The notes under the pieces are model-generated. The model had not been told where the DNA came from. It ran no database searches and saw only the letters and a program-made list of their open reading frames with translations. Below, piece by piece: positions 25,374-33,996 of a stretch of 47,129 bases of DNA. The translations under genes were made by a program, and so were the position numbers. The DNA is taken from NCBI GenBank assembly GCA_021800365.1, contig JAJYZA010000002.1:97187-144315 (forward strand). Direction: 5' to 3'. The DNA is from Nanobdellota archaeon. GTDB lineage: Archaea > Nanobdellota > Nanobdellia > Parvarchaeales > Parvarchaeaceae. Every line of letters starts with the position of its first letter. Positions within the stretch are counted from its first letter, which is position 1.

Positions 25374-26213
25374 TTATTTTTGATGCAGGCTTCTGTCTAA
25401 TATTTGATAATCTGAATAATTTATAGTATTATATTGGCTGTCTCGATTCATGAGCTCATTTAATATATCTTTTTGTGTGCCTTTTTCGTATAGCTCTTTT
25501 AGCGATTTCTCCATTGCTTTAGCCCCCGCACGAAATACTGTTACAGGAAATATGACGTATTTGTACCCTAAATTTTGAAAAGTCTTAGCGTCCATATAAG
25601 GCGTCTTTCCAAATTCAGTCATATTAGCAAGAAGCGGTACAGAAATTTTTCTAGCAAATTTTGCAAATTCGTCCTTTGATTCTAATGCCTCCGGGAACAC
25701 TATGTCTGCACCTGCTTTTACGTACGCTTCTGCTCGTTTTAGTGCATCATCTAATCCCATTATCGAACGTGCATCTGTTCTTGCTATTATCAAGGCATTT
25801 TTACTTGCTTTCTTGGCAGCCATTATTTTTTCAACCATCTCGATAGGATTAATGACTTCTTTTCCGTCGAGATGCCCGCATCTTTTTGGCAGCTTCTGAT
25901 CCTCTATCTGTATAGCGTCTGCTCCTGCGGCTTCCAATGTTTTTATTGACCGATATACACTCAAAGGTCCGCCAAAGCCGGTATCTGCATCCACTATCAA
26001 AGGTAGATCAACAGCAGCTTTAATGTTAGAAATAGCGTTCGCCACTTCTGTCAATGTTATAAGTCCAATATCTGGCAGCCCTAGTGAGGAGGTCAATGCA
26101 CTCCCAGATAAATAAATCGCTTTGAAACCTGCCTTTTTTGCCAGCATCGCTGAAAATGCGTTAAATATCCCAGGGACTACAAAAAAATCTCCTTTCCATA
26201 CCGAACTTTGCAT
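25374..26213 (-). CDS. prpB: Isocitrate lyase superfamily, methylisocitrate lyase (PrpB)-like
   Basis: At 279 residues this matches the short isocitrate lyase/PEP mutase superfamily. Visible motifs are the SGSALTSS loop at 36-43, metal-binding DADTGFGG at 75-82, IEDQKLPKRCGHLDGK at 103-118 with the catalytic cysteine in K-R-C-G-H, and IARTDAR. K-R-C-G-H is shared by isocitrate and methylisocitrate lyases and separates them from PEP mutase. The length favours methylisocitrate lyase, which splits 2-methylisocitrate to pyruvate and succinate. An MmgE/PrpD homologue, the preceding pathway step, is 1 kb away. No methylcitrate synthase is in the window. Confidence 0.85.
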   Translation of the reverse strand: MQSSVWKGDFFVVPGIFNAFSAMLAKKAGFKAIYLSGSALTSSLGLPDIGLITLTEVANAISNIKAAVDLPLIVDADTGFGGPLSVYRSIKTLEAAGADAIQIEDQKLPKRCGHLDGKEVINPIEMVEKIMAAKKASKNALIIARTDARSIMGLDDALKRAEAYVKAGADIVFPEALESKDEFAKFARKISVPLLANMTEFGKTPYMDAKTFQNLGYKYVIFPVTVFRAGAKAMEKSLKELYEKGTQKDILNELMNRDSQYNTINYSDYQILDRSLHQK

Positions 26214-26314
26214 ATAAAATTATATCCTCTATTCTATTTAATTATTCTCTTGGAGTCTTGAGAATTTTGCTGCCGTTGCAACAAGCTTTTATTTATTAGT
26301 TACCTCTGTAATAT

Positions 26315-27169
26315 ATGGAGTTAAGTGGCTCAAGAAGAATATTTGATTTTGTGTCTACTGGTCACCCTAAGCCTAAACCGCGAGAGACTGGGGTTATAGA
26401 AGTACGTGGACCGTACTATTCGGCTGTAACGAGCGATTACTTAAACGCACTTTTAGACGATTGGGGAGAATACATCGATGGTCTTAAGTTCGCCGGTGGC
26501 TCGTTTAGTCTTCTTACTGAAAAGAAACTAAAGGAGTATATAAAAATCTGTCATGAACACGGCATATTTGTCGATACTGGCGGTTGGGTAGAGCGCGTAT
26601 TAGTCGATGGAAAAGAAGCTGTTGACAAGTATATTGAGGAATGTAAACGCTTTGGTATAGATATAGTTGAAGTTTCTAGCGGCATGGCTCCAGAGGTCAT
26701 GAATATGCCTATTGAAGACAAAGTTAAAATAGTAAAAAAGATAAAGATGGCGGGTTTGAAGCCAAAACCAGAGGTATCTATGATGATAGGTGCTGGTGCG
26801 GGTACTCATATAAGCGGATATGAAGAGGAAATAAAGTATAGGGACATAGAAGATTTTATAAAAGAAACGCGGGCGTATCTTGATGCAGGCGCTCACTTAA
26901 TAATGATTGAATCTGAAGGATTAACTGAAGATCTTCCACCTGAAAAGTGGAGGCTAGATGTTATTAAAAGATTGCTGGATGAATTTGGGTATGAGAAGTT
27001 AATGTTCGAATCGTCGGACCCACCCGTTTTCAAGTGGTATCTAAAGAACGTAAGTAAGGATGTAAATCTATTTATAGATCACTCACAGATTGTCGAATTC
27101 ACGGCGTGGAAATATGGCCTATGGGGAGATCCAGACATTTGGAAAGGTAAAAAAATCTCTTACAGCTAA
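26315..27169 (+). CDS. comA: Phosphosulfolactate synthase (ComA) family protein
   Basis: The 284-residue TIM-barrel protein matches the ComA family. WGEYIDGLKFAGGSFSLLTE corresponds to the conserved Y-I-D-x-x-K-F-x-x-G-(T/S) substrate segment, followed by FVDTGGWVERVL, FGIDIVEVSSG, DAGAHLIMIESEG and LMFESSDPPV. ComA joins sulfite to phosphoenolpyruvate, the first step of the classic coenzyme M route. Nothing else here suggests methanogenesis, so this is either a sulfolactate-type pathway or a family member with a new task; plant HSA32 is a non-enzymatic example. The N-terminus is longer than in the methanogen protein. It is divergent from prpB, with a TATA-like box 24 bases before its start. 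Confidence 0.8.
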   Translation: MELSGSRRIFDFVSTGHPKPKPRETGVIEVRGPYYSAVTSDYLNALLDDWGEYIDGLKFAGGSFSLLTEKKLKEYIKICHEHGIFVDTGGWVERVLVDGKEAVDKYIEECKRFGIDIVEVSSGMAPEVMNMPIEDKVKIVKKIKMAGLKPKPEVSMMIGAGAGTHISGYEEEIKYRDIEDFIKETRAYLDAGAHLIMIESEGLTEDLPPEKWRLDVIKRLLDEFGYEKLMFESSDPPVFKWYLKNVSKDVNLFIDHSQIVEFTAWKYGLWGDPDIWKGKKISYS

Positions 27170-27254
27170 TTTTTACTTTTATATTCGATGGGCGTTCGCC
27201 GTTAACACAATTACTTTAATTATAATAGTAAAAGTTAAATGGTTTATTGACCAC

Positions 27255-28622
27255 TTATAGAGAAAGTAGATTTACAAGCTTATTCATATCTTTCAAAGTT
27301 TCTAGAGACAAAACCGCATTTATCAACGCCTTTCTTTTTGATTGATTTAGCATACTTTTTGCCAAAGTATTGAACTTTCTTTCTATCTCTATTTCAGTCA
27401 TGGGATTATACGGGTGTCCTTTTGGATCATTTACTTGTTCGGATAAAATTTTTCCTGACTTAAGTTTAAGTGTAATTCTATTAGCGACTCTTTTTGGATA
27501 CATTTTGGTTATTTCTTGATCATTTATGACGGTTATTTTTTTCATGAAATTCAGTATACCTCTATCCCTAAACTTCTTTTTTGTGTATGTGTCGTTGTTT
27601 ATATTGCCATCCCAAAGTGTCCTCGCCACTATGTACGGTAAACTATGATCTGCAGTTTCTTTTGTTTCTGGATTCCATTTCGAAGTATCGTTTCCTAAAA
27701 TAGTAAATCCGGCTTCCTGAGAAGCAATCTCCACATTTTCTATATCGGATATATTGCCGATTTCATCTCGAAGTTTTAACGCTGCCCATATTGCACTTTG
27801 CGAATGGTACTCTGCTGGAAAGTATTTTATGCTCGTATCATTTATCTTAAAACGATTTTTCCTATTGCCAAATGTTTTGATGTCTAGATCAAAAGATCCA
27901 GAGACTTGTTTCCAGAACCCCATGTCTCCCTCAAAGATTGGAGAGGGCCCAGTCATTCCATTTTTCGCAAGTAACGTGGAAAATACTGCATTCCTTGCAC
28001 TTTCTGCAAAGGAACATCCTTTCCACATAGATAATTCGCCAGATCGAACCTGTCGCATCGTTATATGCGAGTTAAGAGATAAGTTTATCGCTTGCACGAG
28101 TTGCTTTTTAGTAAGACCGAGCAACTTACCGACAGCAAGTGCAACAGACACTAATCCGTAGCAAACGTGATCCCATCCTCGATGTCGTAGGTCCGCAGCA
28201 TCTGCTAATCTACACTGGACCTCGTATGCAAGGGCAACAGCGGTTATAAGTGCCTTGCCATTGGTTTTACTTGCTTCCGCTGCGGCTATACACGAGGGTA
28301 TGTTATCACTCGGATGAGCGGGTTCTTTTGATAAGTATGTATCGTTATAATCAAAATAACGAACCACGATACTATTTACAAAAGAAGCTAACGGAATCGC
28401 TGTTTTCTTCTCGCTGCCCCAAAGAGTAGCTGCAATATTTGATTTTGAAGTTATGTTCATAGCATATTCTCTAGCTATCAATGCTGGTTCTACATTTAAT
28501 CCGGCTATTGCACAGCCAAGTGCATCTAAAATCCTCTTTTTTGTTTCGGTTACTGTTTCACTCGGCAGATCATTATAACTCAAAGAATATGAATACTCCG
28601 CTAAATCCTCTGCCAATGTCAT
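27255..28622 (-). CDS. MmgE/PrpD family protein (2-methylcitrate dehydratase-like)
   Basis: The 455-residue product has the MmgE/PrpD layout. An all-helical N-terminal domain begins SLSYNDLPSETVTETKKRIL and continues DALGCAIAGLNVEPA. The characteristic YFDYNDTYLSKEPAHPSDNI active-site stretch lies near residue 90. WDHVCYGLVSVALAVGKLLG and IKYFPAEYHSQSAIWAALKL follow, and the C-terminal domain has DPKGHPYNPMTEIEIERKFN. The family includes 2-methylcitrate dehydratase and cis-aconitate decarboxylase. With the PrpB-like gene nearby, the first is favoured, which would give part of a propionate-degrading methylcitrate route. Substrate cannot be settled from sequence alone. Confidence 0.88.
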   Translation of the reverse strand: MTLAEDLAEYSYSLSYNDLPSETVTETKKRILDALGCAIAGLNVEPALIAREYAMNITSKSNIAATLWGSEKKTAIPLASFVNSIVVRYFDYNDTYLSKEPAHPSDNIPSCIAAAEASKTNGKALITAVALAYEVQCRLADAADLRHRGWDHVCYGLVSVALAVGKLLGLTKKQLVQAINLSLNSHITMRQVRSGELSMWKGCSFAESARNAVFSTLLAKNGMTGPSPIFEGDMGFWKQVSGSFDLDIKTFGNRKNRFKINDTSIKYFPAEYHSQSAIWAALKLRDEIGNISDIENVEIASQEAGFTILGNDTSKWNPETKETADHSLPYIVARTLWDGNINNDTYTKKKFRDRGILNFMKKITVINDQEITKMYPKRVANRITLKLKSGKILSEQVNDPKGHPYNPMTEIEIERKFNTLAKSMLNQSKRKALINAVLSLETLKDMNKLVNLLSL

Positions 28623-28716
28623 AGAGTCCTTAATAAATAATTAAGTAGCCATGAGTAGATATAAGTATTACTTTGCATAAACAATCAATAAATATTAGAA
28701 CGTTTCAATTAAAAGA

Positions 28717-30204
28717 ATGATCTTAGATGCCATATTAGAACAAAAGAGACCAATAAGAAAATTTACTTATCCCATACACATAGCCGGTTATAGGTCCAAC
28801 TGGGGAGAGTGGGACGTAATAAGAGAACTTTTATCAAACGCAATAGACGCAGAAAATGGCGACTGGAACAAGGTAAAACTATCCGATGTAGCTGATTCTC
28901 TAACTATACATAATATAACCCGGCCATTAACAATAAACGATTTCTATTTTGGATTTAGTTCACAAGGAAAAGGACTTTATACCGATTATAACGGAAGATT
29001 CAATGAAGGAATGAAATTAGCACTGATGGTTGCAGTAAGAGAAGGATATAAAACTGAGGTATATTTTGATAAGTATGTCGCAATACCATCCGCTATAGAA
29101 ACAAAAGATAAGATAAAAATACTTGAGATAAAAATCTTTAATCTCGATAAAAAAATTCCTGGAACCAAGATAATAATAAGTAAAATAGGAAACAATGGAC
29201 ACGAGCTAATCACTAAAAATGTGATATTTCCGGACGATACGCGAATTTTATTAAGAACAACTGCTGGCATTGGCAGTATGTTTTATTCGCCGCAGATTGA
29301 TGAAACTTCTTTAGTCGTGACCAAGAATAAGCTGGAGGCGCTTACAATCGGAGGCGTATTCGTTGGTGGAATGTTCGTATCTGAACTTAAGGATTACGCG
29401 TGGGGATACAATGTTTCACCGTCACTAATAAAAATATCAGAAGGCAGGAACTTTATAGATACCTACGATTTAAACTCTCTCATAAAAACAGCTATGCTTA
29501 AAATCGACAAAAAGGCGTATTGGTTCAAAATTTTTATGTCTATAAAAAATAATTTACCTGTTACAGAAAGTAAAATAACGCCGTATGCGCCATTCCTCTC
29601 GCCTATACTTGGTAATGTTAAGAACGCTATACTAGAGACATGGACCGAAGTGTTTGGAGATAAGGCGGTTGTAGAGGATCCTCTCGCGCGAGAAGTGGAA
29701 TATCGTGGTGGGGAGGTAATAAAGGGAATTCCACTCCTAAAAAAACTAGCTGAGTATTCTATATTACCAACTGGCGCTGACTTTCTGCAAAGCTACGCTA
29801 AAGTCGATAGAATAATCTATGATCTGAATACTTTACCTGAGATAGAACGTCGTGCATACGATATAATTCATGAAATAGTTTCGAAGTATGTGAATAGGCC
29901 AATTAAACTTATTGTATATGATTCGATCCCAGCAAAAGATGCTGCGGAGGGATTTTATAGCAGAAAAGACGATATTATTGGCATAAATCGACCAAGTTTT
30001 AAAGGTCCTGAGGAGTTATTTGATACTCTCGAAGAAGAGCTGGTTCATGCAATTTTTAATACTAATGATATGTCGAGAAACCACACAGACAAGCTACGGC
30101 AATTATCAGTAATACTCCTATTTGACGATTTTGTTATTGATAGAATAAATAAACTTAAAGAGTTGTATTCAAATGAAACTTTACTGGCAGCAAAAACCTC
30201 ATAA
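28717..30204 (+). CDS. GHKL (Hsp90-like) ATPase fused to a degenerate zincin-like domain
   Basis: I know no named family for this 495-residue protein. The N-terminal third looks like a Bergerat-fold ATPase. The N-box is WDVIRELLSNAIDAE (E37, N41). A strand SLTIHNITRPL stands where D-x-G-x-G normally is, and NGRFNEGMKLALMVAVREGY (92-111) fits the G2/ATP-lid glycine motif. The C-terminal part (about 360-495) looks like a small metallopeptidase fold: FDTLEEELVHAIFNTNDMSR near 434-454. The usual H-E-x-x-H there is E440-E441-L-V-H444, so the first metal ligand is changed. The two ends suggest an ATP-gated sensor with an inactive or altered peptidase. It stands alone. The ATPase is moderately sure, the peptidase-like part less so. 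Confidence 0.65.
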   Translation: MILDAILEQKRPIRKFTYPIHIAGYRSNWGEWDVIRELLSNAIDAENGDWNKVKLSDVADSLTIHNITRPLTINDFYFGFSSQGKGLYTDYNGRFNEGMKLALMVAVREGYKTEVYFDKYVAIPSAIETKDKIKILEIKIFNLDKKIPGTKIIISKIGNNGHELITKNVIFPDDTRILLRTTAGIGSMFYSPQIDETSLVVTKNKLEALTIGGVFVGGMFVSELKDYAWGYNVSPSLIKISEGRNFIDTYDLNSLIKTAMLKIDKKAYWFKIFMSIKNNLPVTESKITPYAPFLSPILGNVKNAILETWTEVFGDKAVVEDPLAREVEYRGGEVIKGIPLLKKLAEYSILPTGADFLQSYAKVDRIIYDLNTLPEIERRAYDIIHEIVSKYVNRPIKLIVYDSIPAKDAAEGFYSRKDDIIGINRPSFKGPEELFDTLEEELVHAIFNTNDMSRNHTDKLRQLSVILLFDDFVIDRINKLKELYSNETLLAAKTS

Positions 30205-30267
30205 ACCCAACACAAGTTTCTTCTTAAGGTACATCGTAGATTTAATACTGCTCTGATTATAAATATT

Positions 30268-31167
30268 ATGGTTAGCGCAGTAATCATCGACGGTACAGCT
30301 TCAAATGGGATAGGAAAAGCTCTTGCAAATGAGATGAAGCTACAGCTGATAAATATAGAAGCAAAGGATTTGCCGGATGGGGAATCGTACGTAAGGATAC
30401 CAAAAGCCATTTCAAATAAAATTGCTGTGATCGTTCAATCGCTATATCCTCCTCAGAATAAGCATATAGTAGAGTTACTTCTTATAATCGATGCGGTAAA
30501 AAGTCTTAATCCGAACAAAATAGTTTTGATTATTCCATACTTGGCATATGCGCGTCAAAATAAGCGTTTTATGACCGGCGAACCGGCAAGTATCCAATTA
30601 TTATTAAGATTATTTAAATGTGCTGGTGCTCACGCATTAATAACAATAGATCCCCACAAACCAAAGTCACTAACGATGTTTAAAGGCAAAGTTCTAGCAA
30701 TAGAACCAATCCGACTTTTTTCAGATGCACTGTCAGCTTACAAAGGAAAGGCCGTAATACTTGCGCCGGATGTGGGGGCACTTTCAAAAGCGAAAGCACT
30801 TGCTTCTTTAATGGAAAATAAATTTACTTTCTTAGAAAAAGACCGCGATAAAAAAACCGGCATGATTAGTCTAAAGGCCGGGCAAAATTTTAATTTTGAA
30901 AAATTACCGGTTATTATAATAGATGATGTAATAAGCACTGGAAGTACCGTCATACAGGCAACTAGATTTGCAAAGTCGCACGATGCTTCTAAAGTTATTG
31001 TTGTTGCTTCACATTTGATAATGGCCGGTGATTGTTACAAGCGCATGAAAACCGCAGGGATATCCAAAATTATTGGCACGAATACAATACCAAATTCAAA
31101 GGCATTAGTGCAGGACGTATCTAAATTAATCGCGGAAAATTTAAAAACGATTTTAGATAGTTTATAA
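30268..31167 (+). CDS. prs: Ribose-phosphate pyrophosphokinase (PRPP synthase)
   Basis: The 299-residue protein makes PRPP from ribose 5-phosphate and ATP for nucleotide, histidine and related synthesis. It has the archaeal-type order: KDLPDGESYVRIPKAI, YLAYARQNKRFMTGEPASIQ (the ATP-binding flexible loop), ALITIDPHKP (catalytic histidine region), LAPDVGALSKAKALAS and the PRPP loop VIIIDDVISTGSTVIQA near residue 215. The length fits class III archaeal enzymes, slightly shorter than bacterial ones. A TATA-like TTTAATAC lies about 25 bases before the ATG, implying a leaderless message. It is convergent with the GNAT gene at 31176, only eight bases away. Confidence 0.94.
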   Translation: MVSAVIIDGTASNGIGKALANEMKLQLINIEAKDLPDGESYVRIPKAISNKIAVIVQSLYPPQNKHIVELLLIIDAVKSLNPNKIVLIIPYLAYARQNKRFMTGEPASIQLLLRLFKCAGAHALITIDPHKPKSLTMFKGKVLAIEPIRLFSDALSAYKGKAVILAPDVGALSKAKALASLMENKFTFLEKDRDKKTGMISLKAGQNFNFEKLPVIIIDDVISTGSTVIQATRFAKSHDASKVIVVASHLIMAGDCYKRMKTAGISKIIGTNTIPNSKALVQDVSKLIAENLKTILDSL

Positions 31168-31175
31168 GATGTCAC

Positions 31176-31448
31176 TTATGATTTGAGGAGATATTTTGCG
31201 TAAATCTTATTTTTCTGCACAAAGTATAGTATGTACGGACAGTCTGGTCTAACCAATAAACCTCGCTTTTCTGCAAAAGTGAACGCCGTCTTTGCAAGTT
31301 TTTCGGCTATGCCATGCCCCCTATCTTCATCTGGTGTAAAGGTGTGGTATATACTCATGACCTTACCTTCTATCTTATAGAGAAGTTCTGCTTCTCCGTG
31401 TTTGGTTTTAATGTATATTCTTCCAATATTGTCATTTTTTATTTCCAA
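31176..31448 (-). CDS. Small GNAT-like acetyltransferase (YjdJ/Acetyltransf_CG type)
   Basis: The 90-residue protein is the better conserved paralogue of the gene at 5376-5648. KHGEAELLYKIEGKVMSIYH leads into TFTPDEDRGHGIAEKLAKTA, which holds the acetyl-CoA loop R-G-H-G. It ends with VRPDCPYILYFVQKNKIYAK, carrying the family's invariant cysteine. Substrates are unknown; one view is that members act on small metabolites or protein termini. The gene is monocistronic and convergent to PRPP synthase. Its start has no upstream alternative. Confidence 0.86.
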   Translation of the reverse strand: MEIKNDNIGRIYIKTKHGEAELLYKIEGKVMSIYHTFTPDEDRGHGIAEKLAKTAFTFAEKRGLLVRPDCPYILYFVQKNKIYAKYLLKS

Positions 31449-31509
31449 GGTGTTTTTAATATTATATAATAAGAGTAGTTATTTTTAAATCTGCTATTTT
31501 CTTTTAAAT

Positions 31510-32397
31510 TTAGTCTTTAAGCAGTTTCCAGGACAGTATTATACTTACAGTACCAAGTAGCGCGGCAAAAACTCCCAAATATAGGAACGCACTGCCTAAA
31601 GAAATTGTGGGTGTTATACCGAGAAGTGTACTTCTTCCGATGGCTATGGTAAAACTTACTGGGTTTACATTCGCAATCGCTTGTAACCAGGAGGGCATTG
31701 CAGAAATCGGGAAGAACGCATTGCTCATAAAAAGAAGTGGTAAGCTTAATAGGTTCGCTATCGCCATCTGTGTTTGCCAATCCTTTGAGTGTAAGGCTAA
31801 CAATACAAAAAGCGAAGACATACCAAACGCCAACAAAAATAACGCCCCAAAAGCAATAAGTATGCCGCCTACCGAAAAGTATGCGGTGTTCATACTTAAA
31901 AGTACTGCTATGACAAGAACAATAAGCGCCTGCGCCAGCGACCTTACTACTCCGTTTAAAATCTTTCCTATTACTATAGAAGCGCGGGGAATCGGAGTTG
32001 TTAGAAGCTTATCAAGAAATCCAAATCTCCTGTCCCAGACTATCGACATGCCGCTCATCATAGATGTAAAAACTACTATAAATGCAAGCATACCAACCGC
32101 CAGAAATGAAAAATAGCTAGTAGTGCCAAATGTATTTGTTAGTAAAGTATTCCCTATGGTATTTAATACGCTTGCTGGTAAATTTAATCCAGGTATATTA
32201 AATGAGGCATTTGTAAATATTCCGGCAAAGTTAAAAGCTTTCCCAAAAAGAGCTAGCCACACCACTGGCTGAATGAGAGAGATAAACAGTAGAACCGGCG
32301 CTAGGTACCACTTCTTTAAGTCTCTGTTTGTAATCGACCATAAACTTCTTGCAAGATAAGAAATTGAATGTATGCCTTTAGATTCTGTTTGTGTCAT
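31510..32397 (-). CDS. ABC-2 type transporter permease
   Basis: The 295-residue permease has about six membrane helices arranged as in the ABC2 membrane family used by DrrB-like exporters. An amphipathic start (SLWSITNRDLKKWYLAP) leads to a first helix, then a 45-residue outer loop. TPIPRASIVIGKILNGVVRS is the cytoplasmic coupling helix that contacts the ATPase, and LPLLFMSNAFFPISAMPSWL is the family signature before the last helix pair. It pairs with the ATPase gene one base upstream and with the PadR gene before that. Likely a lipid, drug or polyketide-like exporter; the cargo is unknown. Confidence 0.9.
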   Translation of the reverse strand: MTQTESKGIHSISYLARSLWSITNRDLKKWYLAPVLLFISLIQPVVWLALFGKAFNFAGIFTNASFNIPGLNLPASVLNTIGNTLLTNTFGTTSYFSFLAVGMLAFIVVFTSMMSGMSIVWDRRFGFLDKLLTTPIPRASIVIGKILNGVVRSLAQALIVLVIAVLLSMNTAYFSVGGILIAFGALFLLAFGMSSLFVLLALHSKDWQTQMAIANLLSLPLLFMSNAFFPISAMPSWLQAIANVNPVSFTIAIGRSTLLGITPTISLGSAFLYLGVFAALLGTVSIILSWKLLKD

Positions 32398-32398
32398 A

Positions 32399-33403
32399 TT
32401 AACTCCTACTCAATCTTTGTGTTCTACGCATAGACATTATATCCAAACTATTAGACTGTTCCTCTCTAAGTGACCTGCCAGTATATTCGAGGTATACCTC
32501 ATCTAGAGTCGGTTTAGAAAGCGACAATTTTGTGACCTTGTGACCCTTAGACGTTAGCATTGTTATAAGCTTGGGGGCGAGGGTTTCTGCAGATTTTACC
32601 TTTAGTCTATATTCTACTCCATTTTTTTTGACATTCTTAACACCAGTTATTTTTTTTAGTAGATCACTTACATTTGTTCTTTCATTTTCTATTTTTAGCT
32701 CTATTATGTCCCCACCCAAACTGTCTTTCAGATTTTTAGGCGTATCTATTTTTATTATTTTTCCGTGATCGATTATTGCGACTCGATCACACAATGAATC
32801 AGCTTCGTCTAGGTAGTGAGTTGTCATAAAAATGGTCATTTTGTACTCCTTTTTAAGTTTCTCAATATATGTCCACACCGCGGCCCTAGTCTGCACATCA
32901 AGACCCAATGTCGGCTCATCCAAAAATAATACTTTTGGGTGGTTTACCAAGCCTATCGCTAATTCGAGTCTTCGCCGCATTCCACCAGAGTAGGTATTTA
33001 CCTTTCTTTTGGCCGCATTGCTTAATTCGACTAGGCTCAATAATTCCACTATTCTTGTTTTTGCTATAGTACGTGATACTCCATATAAATCAGCCATAAG
33101 CAGCATGTTATCATATGCTGTTAAGTCTTCATCGGCAGTAAACTCTTGTGGTACAACACCCACTGAAGCTCTTACGGCAGACGCAGATTTATTTATACTA
33201 AAATCGAATATTTTCGCGTCACCGGATGTTGGAGAAATTAATGTAGTTAGCATTTTTATTGTGGTGGTTTTTCCGGCGCCATTTGGCCCAAGAAACCCAA
33301 ATATCTCTCCTTGCCTTACATCAAACGTTATACCATCAACAGCTCTAAGACTATTATCGAATACCTTAGAAAGTTTTCTTACATTTATGATATTTTTAAC
33401 CAT
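32399..33403 (-). CDS. ABC transporter ATP-binding protein, DrrA type
   Basis: This is a 334-residue ATPase. Walker A is FLGPNGAGKTTTIKML near residues 35-50, the ABC signature is YSGGMRRRLELAI near 138, Walker B is LFLDEPTLGLD near 163 and the switch histidine is in MTTHYLDEAD. A C-terminal extension of about 100 residues (DUF4162-like, ending DEVYLEYTGRSLREE) is typical of daunorubicin-resistance-type ATPases. It energises the permease encoded next. The gene lies eight bases behind padR, so the three form one operon under the PadR palindrome. Confidence 0.93.
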   Translation of the reverse strand: MVKNIINVRKLSKVFDNSLRAVDGITFDVRQGEIFGFLGPNGAGKTTTIKMLTTLISPTSGDAKIFDFSINKSASAVRASVGVVPQEFTADEDLTAYDNMLLMADLYGVSRTIAKTRIVELLSLVELSNAAKRKVNTYSGGMRRRLELAIGLVNHPKVLFLDEPTLGLDVQTRAAVWTYIEKLKKEYKMTIFMTTHYLDEADSLCDRVAIIDHGKIIKIDTPKNLKDSLGGDIIELKIENERTNVSDLLKKITGVKNVKKNGVEYRLKVKSAETLAPKLITMLTSKGHKVTKLSLSKPTLDEVYLEYTGRSLREEQSNSLDIMSMRRTQRLSRS

Positions 33404-33411
33404 AATCCACG

Positions 33412-33846
33412 TTATTTTTTAGTTTTTAATAGTATTTCTAATTCTTTTATTAATTCTATTATATCGCGTTTATTCTCTTTTATTTCTGAAGGATCTTCTC
33501 TAGCAACGTCTTCAAGATAAGCTGCGTAACCCTGCATTTCTTTTAGTACTTCTGTAGTAGAAGTAGGCCTAGACATGTCGGTACCGGACATCCAGCCTAT
33601 CTCATCTGCTCCTTTTTTTGTAAGTTCATATTTTCCATCTTCTTTTTTAGTTATAATCCCTTCGGATGCCAACTCCTTAAGTGCAGGATATATGGAGCCT
33701 GGTGATGGACGCCAATACCCCCAACTAAGATCTTCAAGCTTGTCCATTAATTCAGATCCGCTTCTTGGGCCTCGTTTTAAGAGTACAAGTATGATATGCC
33801 GAAGACCGCCTCTTCGCCCAAAACCAGCTAACTTACCAAACATCAT
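33412..33846 (-). CDS. PadR family transcriptional regulator
   Basis: The 144-residue protein is a PadR-type winged-helix repressor. RHIILVLLKRGPRSGSELMD forms the first helices, and WRPSPGSIYPALKELASEGI is the recognition helix with the hallmark P-(S/G)-x-(I/V)-Y-P-x-L. KEDGKYELTKKGADE is the wing. A C-terminal helical stretch (residues 85-144) serves dimerisation. PadR proteins commonly repress a linked multidrug exporter and release on ligand binding, which fits the ABC genes just behind. A perfect palindrome lies 9 bases before its start codon. Either of two adjacent ATG codons could be used. Confidence 0.92.
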   Translation of the reverse strand: MMFGKLAGFGRRGGLRHIILVLLKRGPRSGSELMDKLEDLSWGYWRPSPGSIYPALKELASEGIITKKEDGKYELTKKGADEIGWMSGTDMSRPTSTTEVLKEMQGYAAYLEDVAREDPSEIKENKRDIIELIKELEILLKTKK

Positions 33847-33854
33847 AAACTATC

Positions 33855-33874
33855 GATATCGGATATCCGATATC
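33855..33874. promoter_or_regulatory. Perfect 20-base palindrome, likely PadR operator
   Basis: GATATCGGAT is followed directly by its reverse complement ATCCGATATC, upstream of the minus-strand padR-ABC operon (start at 33846). An A/T-rich TATA-like stretch lies at about 33876-33892, so the palindrome falls between the TATA element and the start codon, over the expected transcription start. That is where an autoregulating repressor would act. It also reads as three spaced GATATC/GGATATC units. Binding by this PadR is inferred from position. Confidence 0.6.
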
Positions 33875-33996
33875 AGATTAATAAAATAAATTTAGTAGTT
33901 AAATACTTTTCACGAGTGGCGCCCGTCTTTTCGAAAACAAATCGATTTTTATAAGTCGACTAAACACAATTTTATATGAATTGTCTAGTCATAAAT

